Origin: Magicicada septendecula
Lineage: Eukaryota; Arthropoda; Insecta; Hemiptera; Cicadidae
Direction: 5' to 3'
DNA: 64,000 nucleotides
Assembly: GCA_034769895.1 (NCBI GenBank)
Contig: CM068373.1
Coordinates: forward strand, 281,819,879 to 281,883,878
Shown one piece after another: positions 10,590 through 21,600 of the stretch. The notes beneath the pieces were generated by a model that was given only the letters and a program-made list of their open reading frames with translations, was not told where the DNA came from and did not search any database. The position numbers and the translations under genes are program-made. The first letter of the stretch is position 1; each line of letters opens with the position of its first letter.

Positions 10590-13500
10590 TGTAACATATC
10601 TTATTTATTACAAATTATAATTAAATTTATAAAGTGTTGCTTGTTCTGGTATTCTGCGGTAATCGAGCCCCACAAGTTGGGTTCGCCAATTTTGTAATAT
10701 TATATGTGTAAATTGTGTGGGTATAATAAAATAAATAAAAGGTTGATGTATGTAGATTGTGCTCTCCTGTAAGTCCCACTGGTTGTGCTAGCTGATTTTG
10801 TAATAAAACGATATTGCAAAATATAGCTTAATTTATAATATGTGTAGTACGTAGCTAATATCTTCTTGTCTTCTAAGCTCTCTCACTGCTGGTCTTCACT
10901 TTGGTAATATATAATTGTAATTGTAATGGTGTTCTGGTATAATATTACCCAGATTGACTTTTATGGTGCGTAGGTGTAGTAATGACGTTCCGCTCCGGGA
11001 GACGTCGATTTGGTAATGTTCCTAAATAATGCTGTTATCAAATGTTCTTGGTGTATGTTGTTGTTGTAGCAATTTGAAATGTGATATAATTTTATAATTC
11101 TGAAATAATTGTTTTCGAGGTGTTTATATTCTTAAAATTTAGTAATAAATTGAGATTATTGATTGTAATTATAAATAGTATGGTATGGTGTGTCTTCTAG
11201 TAATGATCTTCCCTTCGTTAAATTTATTAAAAAGACAATCCCCTTTGAATTAGGCGCGAACAGCTCTCTTCTTCTTCCTCTTGAAAGGTTGTAATTCGCA
11301 TATATTGCCTTTAAAGGTTGTCGAGTTTTCTTTATTAATTAATGGTTATATTCCTTTATTAAAGAAATCAAATTCAATTCACTGGATAACAAGCGTTTAT
11401 TCAACAAAATAATGAATTTGCTTAATTGAAAACAATGTTATAATGCCGTATCGACTCACTCAGGTCCGGTCGATCTATGACTTTTATATTGGTATTATAC
11501 ACATATAGGTTCTTTTAACGGTTATTTATAAAAAAACCAGAGAAGGTCAGGGTCAGAAAGTATAACACTTACAATGCTGAAAATGTATTAAAATTAAACA
11601 ATAGAATGGTAATTAGTAATAATAAAAGTTTATATATAATTTCTATTCACCACAGTTCAGCAAACAGTCGACTGGTTGTGTTGATGAGATCAGTCAAAGT
11701 GGCCGTCTGGCGCATGCGTGGATTTCACCTTCTAACATTGACAAAGTACTTGTGGAATAAATATGTTCCTTCTGCGATTAAATCCTCTTCGTACTCGTTT
11801 AATCTCTTCTTGGGTATAGTTTAATGTCACTGGAGTAAGATGGAAAAGTCACTGGGTGTAAAAATGTTGTTAAATAAGTAGATCAATTGGTGTTTATGTG
11901 TGTCCGTTTAACCTCGAATATTCACTTGGTATTTGGTGTGATTCCAGTGTTATTTCGTTTAAATAGTGATATGTGATGCTGTTTATAGGTGTTATGTAGT
12001 TCATAGGGCAACTTCACCACTTCACAATGATTAGAATAGTTTAAAATTTAATTTTTACACAAAAACTGATTCCGAACTTTAGTTATACGTAATCGCCATT
12101 AAGGTTGGGTTTTATAAAATATTCACGTAAAGTGTGCTCTTCAATGTATAATAATGAACTGCCTGGATTTCCTTCGTCATCCGAAACGTCTTAGCCAATT
12201 TAATATTAAAAAGACATTGTTTAAAATTGCCATAACTTCCGACACACTTTAATTTCGTGCACTATGCTTATAAAGTAAATTCGTTATTACTTAACTGTTT
12301 GAAATATAAAATACATATTCGTTTTCACTATTCTATTCTACTTATTTTGATAGTAATTAAGTTAGTATTACAAAGTTTTATCTGAAAATTATTTCTTATA
12401 ATTTTTTGGGAGGTAGGCCTAAAATTATACTTCCCTGTCTTCTATGTAAATAATAGCCATTTTAACTAATATAATTATTATTCTATGAAATCTGAAATTT
12501 GTATAATTATCAATTCTCACTTATTTTATTGCAATTTAGTATATTAATGATGGTTTTTTCATATAATTCAGTTGTATATGATTCCCCTTCTGATAAAGTT
12601 AGTGAACCTATTTCAGTTTCAAATGGTATTTCATTATACAAATAAATAATTTTACTCATAGAATGACCATATCTTTAGAAAGCCTTATTTACATAGTATT
12701 TAATATGTTGGGTGTATCTTGCCTAAATATTGTCAGTTTGCCTGGTTTATAAGATTAGGTTTATTAATTATTCTGCATTTTAACTTTATTATATTGCCTT
12801 GATTTGAATTGTGGCTATTTGCAGAATGTTTTACTAATGTAATTATTTTATTTCCTTCTCTGACTTCTGACTCTGATATATTTGATTAAAAATTAGTTCT
12901 CTGATCTGGCATAACAGTAGTTATAGATTATACAATTAAAATATAACACCCAGATATATAAAACTGGTGTTCTTAATAACATTGTTTTGGTATATCACCT
13001 AATAACATAATAAAAAGTATTTCTACAACATTGGAATGTTATCTAATTTTAGATAATGCATTCCTAAATTAACATGAACAATAAAATAACAATTATAATA
13101 CTAATATTTTTTATGACTAACCCTTACTTATCTAAATGCTATATTTAATTAGAACCCCACATTTGGATCCATATATAATTGTTAATACCTTCTACTACTC
13201 CATCATAAACAGTTAGATCTGTAATTCCCCATTTTATAAGATTTATGCCCCCTCTTAAAGTATAACCCTGGCTATCTAAGTTATATTCCATTCTATGGAA
13301 TGTTCATACAGTTTTAGTAGCTTTTTATTAGTAAAATTACTACTTCATTATCAAAGTAGGCACTGTTCACAAAACTTAAAGTTTGTTACTTTGTACTGCT
13401 ACTCATGCACCTTTCTTAAAGTTTATTAGTTATAATTTGATCACTTACACCTTTCCATGGTAAATTATTACTATATTTACTAGTCTTTTTCTAGTTTTTA

Positions 13501-15821
13501 ATATGAAATATTCAACCATGGGGGAACTGTGAAGATTTGTTTATGCACATTACACAATAACTTTTTGAATGCACTAATATTTACTACAGCTAACACTTTT
13601 AGTTTTTTGTCAGTTTTACAGTGATATGGTTTTTTATTGTGTTATACTTTCTTTTTTGGGCATTCATTGATTTTGGGGTTTTTTGGGGGTTCTTTCCCTA
13701 TGGAGTTTTTGTTTTATATGGGTCGTCTTAATTATTCTTCTTTCTTCTTGAGTTTGGTTATTCTTCCTTCTTCTGTAGTTTTGGATTATCCTTCCTTCTT
13801 CCTTCTTCTGTAGTTCTTATTTTTATTATTCTTCCTTCTTCTTTGAGTTTGGTTCTTCTTTATTCTTCCTTCTTCCTTCTTCAGTAGTAGTAGTTTTAAT
13901 TAGTCTTCCTTCTTCTTTCTTCAGTAGATTTAGTTTGTTCTTCTTTCTTCAGTAATAGTAGTTTTAATTATTCTTCTTTCTTCTGTCTTCTGTATCTTTG
14001 ATTGTTCTTCTTTCTTCAGTAATAGTAGTTTTAATTATTCTTCTTTCTTCTGTCTTCTGTATCTTTGATTGTTCTTCTTTCTTCAGTAATAGTAGTTTTA
14101 ATTATTCTTCTGTCTTCTGTATCTTTGATTGTTCTTCTTTCTTCAGTAATAGTAGTTTTAATTATTCTTCTTTCTTCTGTCTTCTGTATCTTTGATTGTT
14201 CTTCTTTCTTCATTCTTCAGTAGTAGTAGTTTTAACTAGTTCTTCTTTCTTCATTAGATTTAGTTTGTTCTTCTTTCTTCTTTGAGTTTTAATTGTTTTT
14301 CCTTCTTCTTTAGCTTTGATTGTTCTTCCTTCTTCAGTAATAGTAGTTTTAATTATTCTTCTTTCTTCTGTCTTCTGTATCTTTGATTGTTCTTCTTTCT
14401 TCATTCTTCAGTAGTAGTAGTTTTAACTAGTTCTTCTTTCTTCATTAGATTTAGTTTGTTCTTCTTTCTTCTTTGAGTTTTAATTGTTCTTCTTTCTTCT
14501 TTGAGTTTTAATTGTTCTTCCTTCTTCTGTCTTCTGTATCTTTGATTGTTCTTCTTTCTTCAGTAGTAGTAGTTTTAATTATTCTTCTTTCTTCTGTCTT
14601 CTGTATCTTTGATTGTTCTTCTTTCTTCATTCTTCAGTAGTAGTAGTTTTAACTAGTTCTTCTTTCTTCATTAGATTTAGTTTGTTCTTCTTTCTTCTTT
14701 GAGTTTTAATTGTTCTTCCTTCTTCTTTAGCTTTGATTGTTCTTCCTTCTTCAGTAATAGTAGTTTTAATTATTCTTCTTTCTTCTGTCTTCTGTATCTT
14801 TGATTGTTCTTCTTTCTTCATTCTTCAGTAGTAGTAGTTTTAACTAGTTCTTCTTTCTTCATTAGATTTAGTTTGTTCTTCTTTCTTCTTTGAGTTTTAA
14901 TTGTTCTTCCTTCTTCAGTAATAGTAGTTTTAATTAGTTCTTCTTTCTTCAGTAATAGTAGTTTTAATTATTCTTCTTTCTTCTGTCTTCTGTATCTTTG
15001 ATTGTTCTTCTTTCTTCAGTAATAGTAGTTTTAATTATTCTTCTGTCTTCTGTATCTTTGATTGTTCTTCTTTCTTCAGTAATAGTAGTTTTAATTATTC
15101 TTCTTTCTTCTGTCTTCTGTATCTTTGATTGTTCTTCTTTCTTCATTCTTCAGTAGTAGTAGTTTTAACTAGTTCTTCTTTCTTCATTAGATTTAGTTTG
15201 TTCTTCTTTCTTCTTTGAGTTTTAATTGTTCTTCTTTCTTCTTTGAGTTTTAATTGTTCTTCCTTCTTCTGTCTTCTGTATCTTTGATTGTTCTTCTTTC
15301 TTCAGTAATAGTAGTTTTAATTCTTCTTCTTTCTTCTGTCTTCTGTATCTTTGATTGTTCTTCTTTCTTCATTCTTCAGTAGTAGTAGTTTTAACTAGTT
15401 CTTCTTTCTTCATTAGATTTAGTTTGTTCTTCTTTCTTCTTTGAGTTTTAATTGTTCTTCCTTCTTCAGTAATAGTAGTTTTAATTAGTTCTTCTTTCTT
15501 CAGTAATAGTAGTTTTAATTATTCTTCTTTCTTCTGTCTTCTGTATCTTTGTTTTTTCTGGTCTGGTTTCTTTGACGGGGTATCTTAATTGCCTGCTTCT
15601 ATCTTACCTGGGTAATTTTGTTATTATCATTTTTAGTCTTCTGGGTTTTTAAATTTGTATTATATTATATTATTTGCAGAAATTTTCTTTATTCAACTTT
15701 TCTTGTGAATATATTATTAAATAGTGCATTTTAATTAATTCTCATCTGGATATTCCATATATTAGAGCTTTATTAATGATCATTGAGTAATGTATTTGTG
15801 TGGATTATCTGTCGTGCTACA
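10590..15821 (-). repeat. left LTR (3' LTR of the element), 5232 bp
   Basis: Matches 18661-23824 at a constant offset of 8071 bases until the minisatellite, where the right copy lacks two 34-base units; this accounts for the 68-base length difference. The left part (10590-13700) is AT-rich unique sequence without a convincing gene. The 72-codon open frame at 11606 is repeated identically at 19677 only because it lies in the LTR. Minus-strand reading puts the minisatellite near the LTR's own 5' end. Confidence 0.9.
13735..15552 (+). repeat. pyrimidine-rich minisatellite in left LTR
   Basis: About 1.8 kb of interleaved modules such as TTCTTCTTTCTTC, AGTAATAGTAGTTTTAATTA, TCTGTATCTTTGATTG and TTTGAGTTTTAATTG. 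Larger blocks of several modules recur, so it has higher-order structure. On the minus strand it is purine-rich and keeps short open frames repeating motifs like KKEEQSKIQKTEERR, but none is long enough to argue for a protein. There are no spacers, so it is not a CRISPR array. Confidence 0.9.
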
Positions 15822-17350
15822 GATTGCTCTCTTCCAGAAGTGATTAGTTCAGATCATACTTAGTTTGTCTGAAATAATTGCTTATGACATTATATTATAA
15901 ATTATATTTCTTTACTTCCTTCACATTTCTAAAAAAATTTGTCTCCCATATTTTTGAGCTTATCTATATTTCATTATTAACTGGAATCTTACTGATAGTA
16001 ATAGTCATCTGAGGTTCGTTATTTTTTATTTTTCCATTTTCTTCTTAACTCGTTTCTTTATCCTTGGGATATTTATTCCCTAAAATTCCCTAATACGTTA
16101 GCTGGGGCAGTGTCCAGAGGGGCTCTGTAGGCATCTCACTCTGCTGGCCATACTACGTCATTTATTGATTACAGAGGTAAATCATCTCTGACCAATACAT
16201 AATAATACTGCTGGACTTATCTCAGACAGTCATTAATAAAATTATATAAGAATAGTCCACCTTATGACTATATAAAAAAAAAATTAAATATCTTTGGATA
16301 TTTCACTTCGTATACGAACAGATCTATTAATATTTCTATCTTAGTGAATCTCTATCTCAGTTATTTTTCTCAATGGTTAGCTCTGCTGTCATTTTATTTC
16401 TCCTTGTGATTGGAAGCTGGTATAATATAATTATCACTCCTTATTCAGTGTAAAGTTTTAATTCTCTGTCATTTTTTGACTGTTATCACAATCTCCTTCT
16501 GGTCATTGGTAGCATATATTTTGTATTATATTTTTGTTCCTTTATTAATTCTTGTGAATCGTTCCACTAGTATTATGTTTTTTCAATTACTCTTTTAATT
16601 GTCTTTCTTATAACTGACATTTATATATGATCATCTTTTTCTTATGGACTTATTTATATATGGTTTTTTCTTTCTTTTTTAAAATTTTATTCTGCTCTTG
16701 CTTTTTATCCAAATGCACTCTTTATTATTAATGTCATATGTTTAATATCTCTGTTTATTTGACATAAAATTCTCATTAATTTCACTTCACAATAAGTTTA
16801 TTCATTTAAATGGTATCAGTGGTTTGTATTGCCATTTCTTTATTCTGGAAAGTTTTTCAGAATTGGTCCCATATATAATTGTTTGTAATGTGTTATCCAA
16901 ATTCTTTTTCTCCTTGTTCATTTCTAAAAGTTGTTTTTAAAATAAGGTAGTAAATTGTTTTTACTTGGGTTTTTGAATTTTGATGATTTAATTCAAAATT
17001 CATTTTCTCTTTGATTCATAAATGGTTTTCTAAATAATAGGTAGTAAGTAGTCATTACTTCTTTTTTGAATTTTTACTTTAATTCTTTCTTCCATACATT
17101 CAATTACTCATAATATTTTTTCATAAATATGGTTAACATATCATATTATTACCCTAAATATGGTATTAGCTCTCTTCTTTTCTTTATTTCAAATGTACTT
17201 CTTCTTATTATTTTTCTTTTATATACCCAGGTTGAAGATTTTTATTAGGTTGGACAGTTGCTCATAATTTCTTTTTCTTTGACGTAGTTTTTTGCCGTTG
17301 CCGGTTATCATAACATCAGTCCCTTTTTGTGGAGGTGTATGGTATTAGAC
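15822..17350 (-). other. internal non-coding part of the giant-LTR element
   Basis: AT-rich sequence with no open frame that I can assign. At its left edge, read on the minus strand, GGAAGAGAGCAATC directly precedes the 3' LTR (15822-15835) and may be a weak polypurine tract for plus-strand priming. The remaining 1.5 kb could hold remnants of pol, but I see no RT or integrase motifs. Confidence 0.45.
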
Positions 17351-17755
17351 TTAACCGTAGTCTGTCACTTCATTTGCTCTCATTGTCCGGATGACCATAG
17401 TTTTCATCATCGTTCCGGTACTAGTGACATCTCTGGCCTTTGTCTTGTATTTCATTTTTCTAGCTGCTATTCCTTTGTTTGCTGCTAAGCTTATTCGGCT
17501 CCCTCTATCATAGTGTTTTATACACCGGTACGTCTCTGGTCCATATGTTGTATTGCATGAAAAATATCTGTGAGGATCTTCATCTGAATGATTAATCATT
17601 TGCTTATCTGAAGCCCCATAATCTGGTTCACCATCACACATCCACCCTGAAGGAATACATTTTAGTGTACCTGTACACTGGAACTGTCCTGGATGGTACA
17701 CTAATGAAACACATTCTGGTGGTTCATCTGTTCCGTCATCACAGTCTGGTAACAT
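17351..17755 (-). CDS. LDL-receptor class A module protein fragment inside the retroelement
   Basis: This 134-codon frame begins with the second half of one LDLa module ([12 protein letters not shown], the Ca-binding acidic end) and then carries most of a second: [14 protein letters not shown], then D and SDED residues around positions 24-60. LDLa modules are about 40-residue, six-cysteine, calcium-binding units of extracellular receptors. In the second module one cysteine of the 'DC' pair is Tyr (GEPDY) and an insertion sits before the SDE motif. Upstream it continues in the same frame into the frame at 17765-18100, separated by one TGA. The basic C-terminus looks unrelated. An origin by capture of host coding sequence is inferred. 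It could also be a remnant env-like region of the element. Confidence 0.6.
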   Translation of the reverse strand: MLPDCDDGTDEPPECVSLVYHPGQFQCTGTLKCIPSGWMCDGEPDYGASDKQMINHSDEDPHRYFSCNTTYGPETYRCIKHYDRGSRISLAANKGIAARKMKYKTKARDVTSTGTMMKTMVIRTMRANEVTDYG

Positions 17756-17764
17756 GTCATACTT

Positions 17765-18100
17765 TCATCTTTCTGGAATATACTGTCCAGTCCTGCGCTG
17801 AAACTGATCTAGTCTCCATGTTTTACTCAGTTTACCTCTGGTCCCTTCCCAGTGATAAACTACTGTCTGCTGGTAAACCATCTCTGAGATTACCCTTAAT
17901 CTACTTCCATTATTCCTGGAACTCAAGATTTCTTCATGGTTGGTAATAGGGATATTATCGTCATCAAATAAACCATGGTTCATCATTTCCATTTCTTCCT
18001 TTGTTTTCATTACATTTCTTAGATACATTCTCCTTTTCCTTTGTTTAATATTTTCTTTGTTTCGGTTAGTTTCATTCTTCTGGTTCTGGTTTGCTTTCAT
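17765..18100 (-). pseudogene. upstream part of the LDLa reading frame, ended by TGA
   Basis: A 111-codon frame in the same phase as 17351-17755. Its last residues (DQFQRRTGQYIPER) look like the first half of an LDLa module in which the first-pair cysteine is Arg. The terminating TGA (about 17765-17767) stands where LDLa modules have a conserved Trp, so a TGG to TGA change is the simple reading. The N-terminal 60 residues are Lys/Asn/Met-rich with no domain I know. It overlaps the end of the gag-like frame by 29 bases in another phase, so frameshifting or simple decay are both possible. Confidence 0.5.
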
Positions 18101-18548
18101 ATTTTATTTCCTTGGTCCTCTCCTTTCTTAATTCTTCTCTTTTTAATCTGTCCTCTCTTAATTTTTCCCTAAACAGTTTATTATCATTTTTCAAATCTTC
18201 TAATGTTGCTTGGTTATCCTTCTTCAATTCTTCTTTTAAAGATTGGTTGTCCTTCCTTAAGTTTTCTTCCATCCTTTTGCTGTTTTCTTCCATTCTCATG
18301 AACATTTCCAATAATTTGTCCATTTTACTTTCTTCTGTAGTCTTAGTTTTATCTATCTCCTGGTCTTGGACATGGACATCCCCTGTTTGAGTGGGTACTT
18401 CGGGTTGTTTCTCTGGTGGTGCTGGTTGTTGATGTTCTACCCGTTCAAGCATCTTTTCCACGTCCTCCACTGGGGTCGCCTCCTTATCCTCCATCTCGAC
18501 TTCTTTCTCGGCCTCCGCCGCTCTCTTCTTTGATGTGGCACGACGCAT
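18072..18548 (-). CDS. gag-like coiled-coil protein of the giant-LTR element
   Basis: A 158-codon frame that opens about 110 bases inside the 5' LTR boundary, where a gag start is expected. Residues 1-80 are acidic and Pro/Gln-rich; residues about 80-150 are a charged heptad-like helix with repeated LKKDN/LREDR-type segments, giving a strong coiled-coil appearance. No CCHC zinc knuckle or major homology region is visible, and the length is far below a full gag. A structural gag derivative is inferred from position and composition only. Confidence 0.55.
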   Translation of the reverse strand: MRRATSKKRAAEAEKEVEMEDKEATPVEDVEKMLERVEHQQPAPPEKQPEVPTQTGDVHVQDQEIDKTKTTEESKMDKLLEMFMRMEENSKRMEENLRKDNQSLKEELKKDNQATLEDLKNDNKLFREKLREDRLKREELRKERTKEIKYESKPEPEE

Positions 18549-18640
18549 TATTTTCCCTGATTCCCTGGCTGGGTAACCGCTGCCAAGCTGAATTAGGAAT
18601 TGGGTAAGTAATTACCGCCTTTCAACCCCTAATTACAGCC

Positions 18641-18660
18641 CTTTAGTTGGACGCCAATTT
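18641..18660 (-). promoter_or_regulatory. primer-binding-site-like sequence
   Basis: Directly next to the 5' LTR end, the minus strand reads AAATTGGCGTCCAACTAAAG. The TTGGCGYCCAAC pattern two or three bases after the LTR's CA is the usual look of a Gypsy- or retrovirus-type tRNA primer site. Which tRNA would prime is not determined. This site fixes the element's direction. Confidence 0.6.
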
Positions 18661-21600
18661 TGTAACATATCTTATTTATTACAAATTATAATTAAATTTA
18701 TAAAGTGTTGCTTGTTCTGGTATTCTGCGGTAATCGAGCCCCACAAGTTGGGTTCGCCAATTTTGTAATATTATATGTGTAAATTGTGTGGGTATAATAA
18801 AATAAATAAAAGGTTGATGTATGTAGATTGTGCTCTCCTGTAAGTCCCACTGGTTGTGCTAGCTGATTTTGTAATAAAACGATATTGCAAAATATAGCTT
18901 AATTTATAATATGTGTAGTACGTAGCTAATATCTTCTTGTCTTCTAAGCTCTCTCACTGCTGGTCTTCACTTTGGTAATATATAATTGTAATTGTAATGG
19001 TGTTCTGGTATAATATTACCCAGATTGACTTTTATGGTGCGTAGGTGTAGTAATGACGTTCCGCTCCGGGAGACGTCGATTTGGTAATGTTCCTAAATAA
19101 TGCTGTTATCAAATGTTCTTGGTGTATGTTGTTGTTGTAGCAATTTGAAATGTGATATAATTTTATAATTCTGAAATAATTGTTTTCGAGGTGTTTATAT
19201 TCTTAAAATTTAGTAATAAATTGAGATTATTGATTGTAATTATAAATAGTATGGTATGGTGTGTCTTCTAGTAATGATCTTCCCTTCGTTAAATTTATTA
19301 AAAAGACAATCCCCTTTGAATTAGGCGCGAACAGCTCTCTTCTTCTTCCTCTTGAAAGGTTGTAATTCGCATATATTGCCTTTAAAGGTTGTCGAGTTTT
19401 CTTTATTAATTAATGGTTATATTCCTTTATTAAAGAAATCAAATTCAATTCACTGGATAACAAGCGTTTATTCAACAAAATAATGAATTTGCTTAATTGA
19501 AAACAATGTTATAATGCCGTATCGACTCACTCAGGTCCGGTCGATCTATGACTTTTATATTGGTATTATACACATATAGGTTCTTTTAACGGTTATTTAT
19601 AAAAAAACCAGAGAAGGTCAGGGTCAGAAAGTATAACACTTACAATGCTGAAAATGTATTAAAATTAAACAATAGAATGGTAATTAGTAATAATAAAAGT
19701 TTATATATAATTTCTATTCACCACAGTTCAGCAAACAGTCGACTGGTTGTGTTGATGAGATCAGTCAAAGTGGCCGTCTGGCGCATGCGTGGATTTCACC
19801 TTCTAACATTGACAAAGTACTTGTGGAATAAATATGTTCCTTCTGCGATTAAATCCTCTTCGTACTCGTTTAATCTCTTCTTGGGTATAGTTTAATGTCA
19901 CTGGAGTAAGATGGAAAAGTCACTGGGTGTAAAAATGTTGTTAAATAAGTAGATCAATTGGTGTTTATGTGTGTCCGTTTAACCTCGAATATTCACTTGG
20001 TATTTGGTGTGATTCCAGTGTTATTTCGTTTAAATAGTGATATGTGATGCTGTTTATAGGTGTTATGTAGTTCATAGGGCAACTTCACCACTTCACAATG
20101 ATTAGAATAGTTTAAAATTTAATTTTTACACAAAAACTGATTCCGAACTTTAGTTATACGTAATCGCCATTAAGGTTGGGTTTTATAAAATATTCACGTA
20201 AAGTGTGCTCTTCAATGTATAATAATGAACTGCCTGGATTTCCTTCGTCATCCGAAACGTCTTAGCCAATTTAATATTAAAAAGACATTGTTTAAAATTG
20301 CCATAACTTCCGACACACTTTAATTTCGTGCACTATGCTTATAAAGTAAATTCGTTATTACTTAACTGTTTGAAATATAAAATACATATTCGTTTTCACT
20401 ATTCTATTCTACTTATTTTGATAGTAATTAAGTTAGTATTACAAAGTTTTATCTGAAAATTATTTCTTATAATTTTTTGGGAGGTAGGCCTAAAATTATA
20501 CTTCCCTGTCTTCTATGTAAATAATAGCCATTTTAACTAATATAATTATTATTCTATGAAATCTGAAATTTGTATAATTATCAATTCTCACTTATTTTAT
20601 TGCAATTTAGTATATTAATGATGGTTTTTTCATATAATTCAGTTGTATATGATTCCCCTTCTGATAAAGTTAGTGAACCTATTTCAGTTTCAAATGGTAT
20701 TTCATTATACAAATAAATAATTTTACTCATAGAATGACCATATCTTTAGAAAGCCTTATTTACATAGTATTTAATATGTTGGGTGTATCTTGCCTAAATA
20801 TTGTCAGTTTGCCTGGTTTATAAGATTAGGTTTATTAATTATTCTGCATTTTAACTTTATTATATTGCCTTGATTTGAATTGTGGCTATTTGCAGAATGT
20901 TTTACTAATGTAATTATTTTATTTCCTTCTCTGACTTCTGACTCTGATATATTTGATTAAAAATTAGTTCTCTGATCTGGCATAACAGTAGTTATAGATT
21001 ATACAATTAAAATATAACACCCAGATATATAAAACTGGTGTTCTTAATAACATTGTTTTGGTATATCACCTAATAACATAATAAAAAGTATTTCTACAAC
21101 ATTGGAATGTTATCTAATTTTAGATAATGCATTCCTAAATTAACATGAACAATAAAATAACAATTATAATACTAATATTTTTTATGACTAACCCTTACTT
21201 ATCTAAATGCTATATTTAATTAGAACCCCACATTTGGATCCATATATAATTGTTAATACCTTCTACTACTCCATCATAAACAGTTAGATCTGTAATTCCC
21301 CATTTTATAAGATTTATGCCCCCTCTTAAAGTATAACCCTGGCTATCTAAGTTATATTCCATTCTATGGAATGTTCATACAGTTTTAGTAGCTTTTTATT
21401 AGTAAAATTACTACTTCATTATCAAAGTAGGCACTGTTCACAAAACTTAAAGTTTGTTACTTTGTACTGCTACTCATGCACCTTTCTTAAAGTTTATTAG
21501 TTATAATTTGATCACTTACACCTTTCCATGGTAAATTATTACTATATTTACTAGTCTTTTTCTAGTTTTTAATATGAAATATTCAACCATGGGGGAACTG

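Noticed and set aside
11606-11824. Duplicated small gene (same frame at 19677-19895)
   Set aside because: Identity comes from the LTR duplication. No domain, promoter or codon signal supports a gene.
13735-15552. CRISPR-like array of regular repeats
   Set aside because: There are no unique spacers, the modules vary, and the setting is an animal-type retroelement. It is a minisatellite.
18091-18390. 99-codon plus-strand Ser/Leu-rich frame
   Set aside because: Antisense shadow of the gag-like coiled-coil frame.
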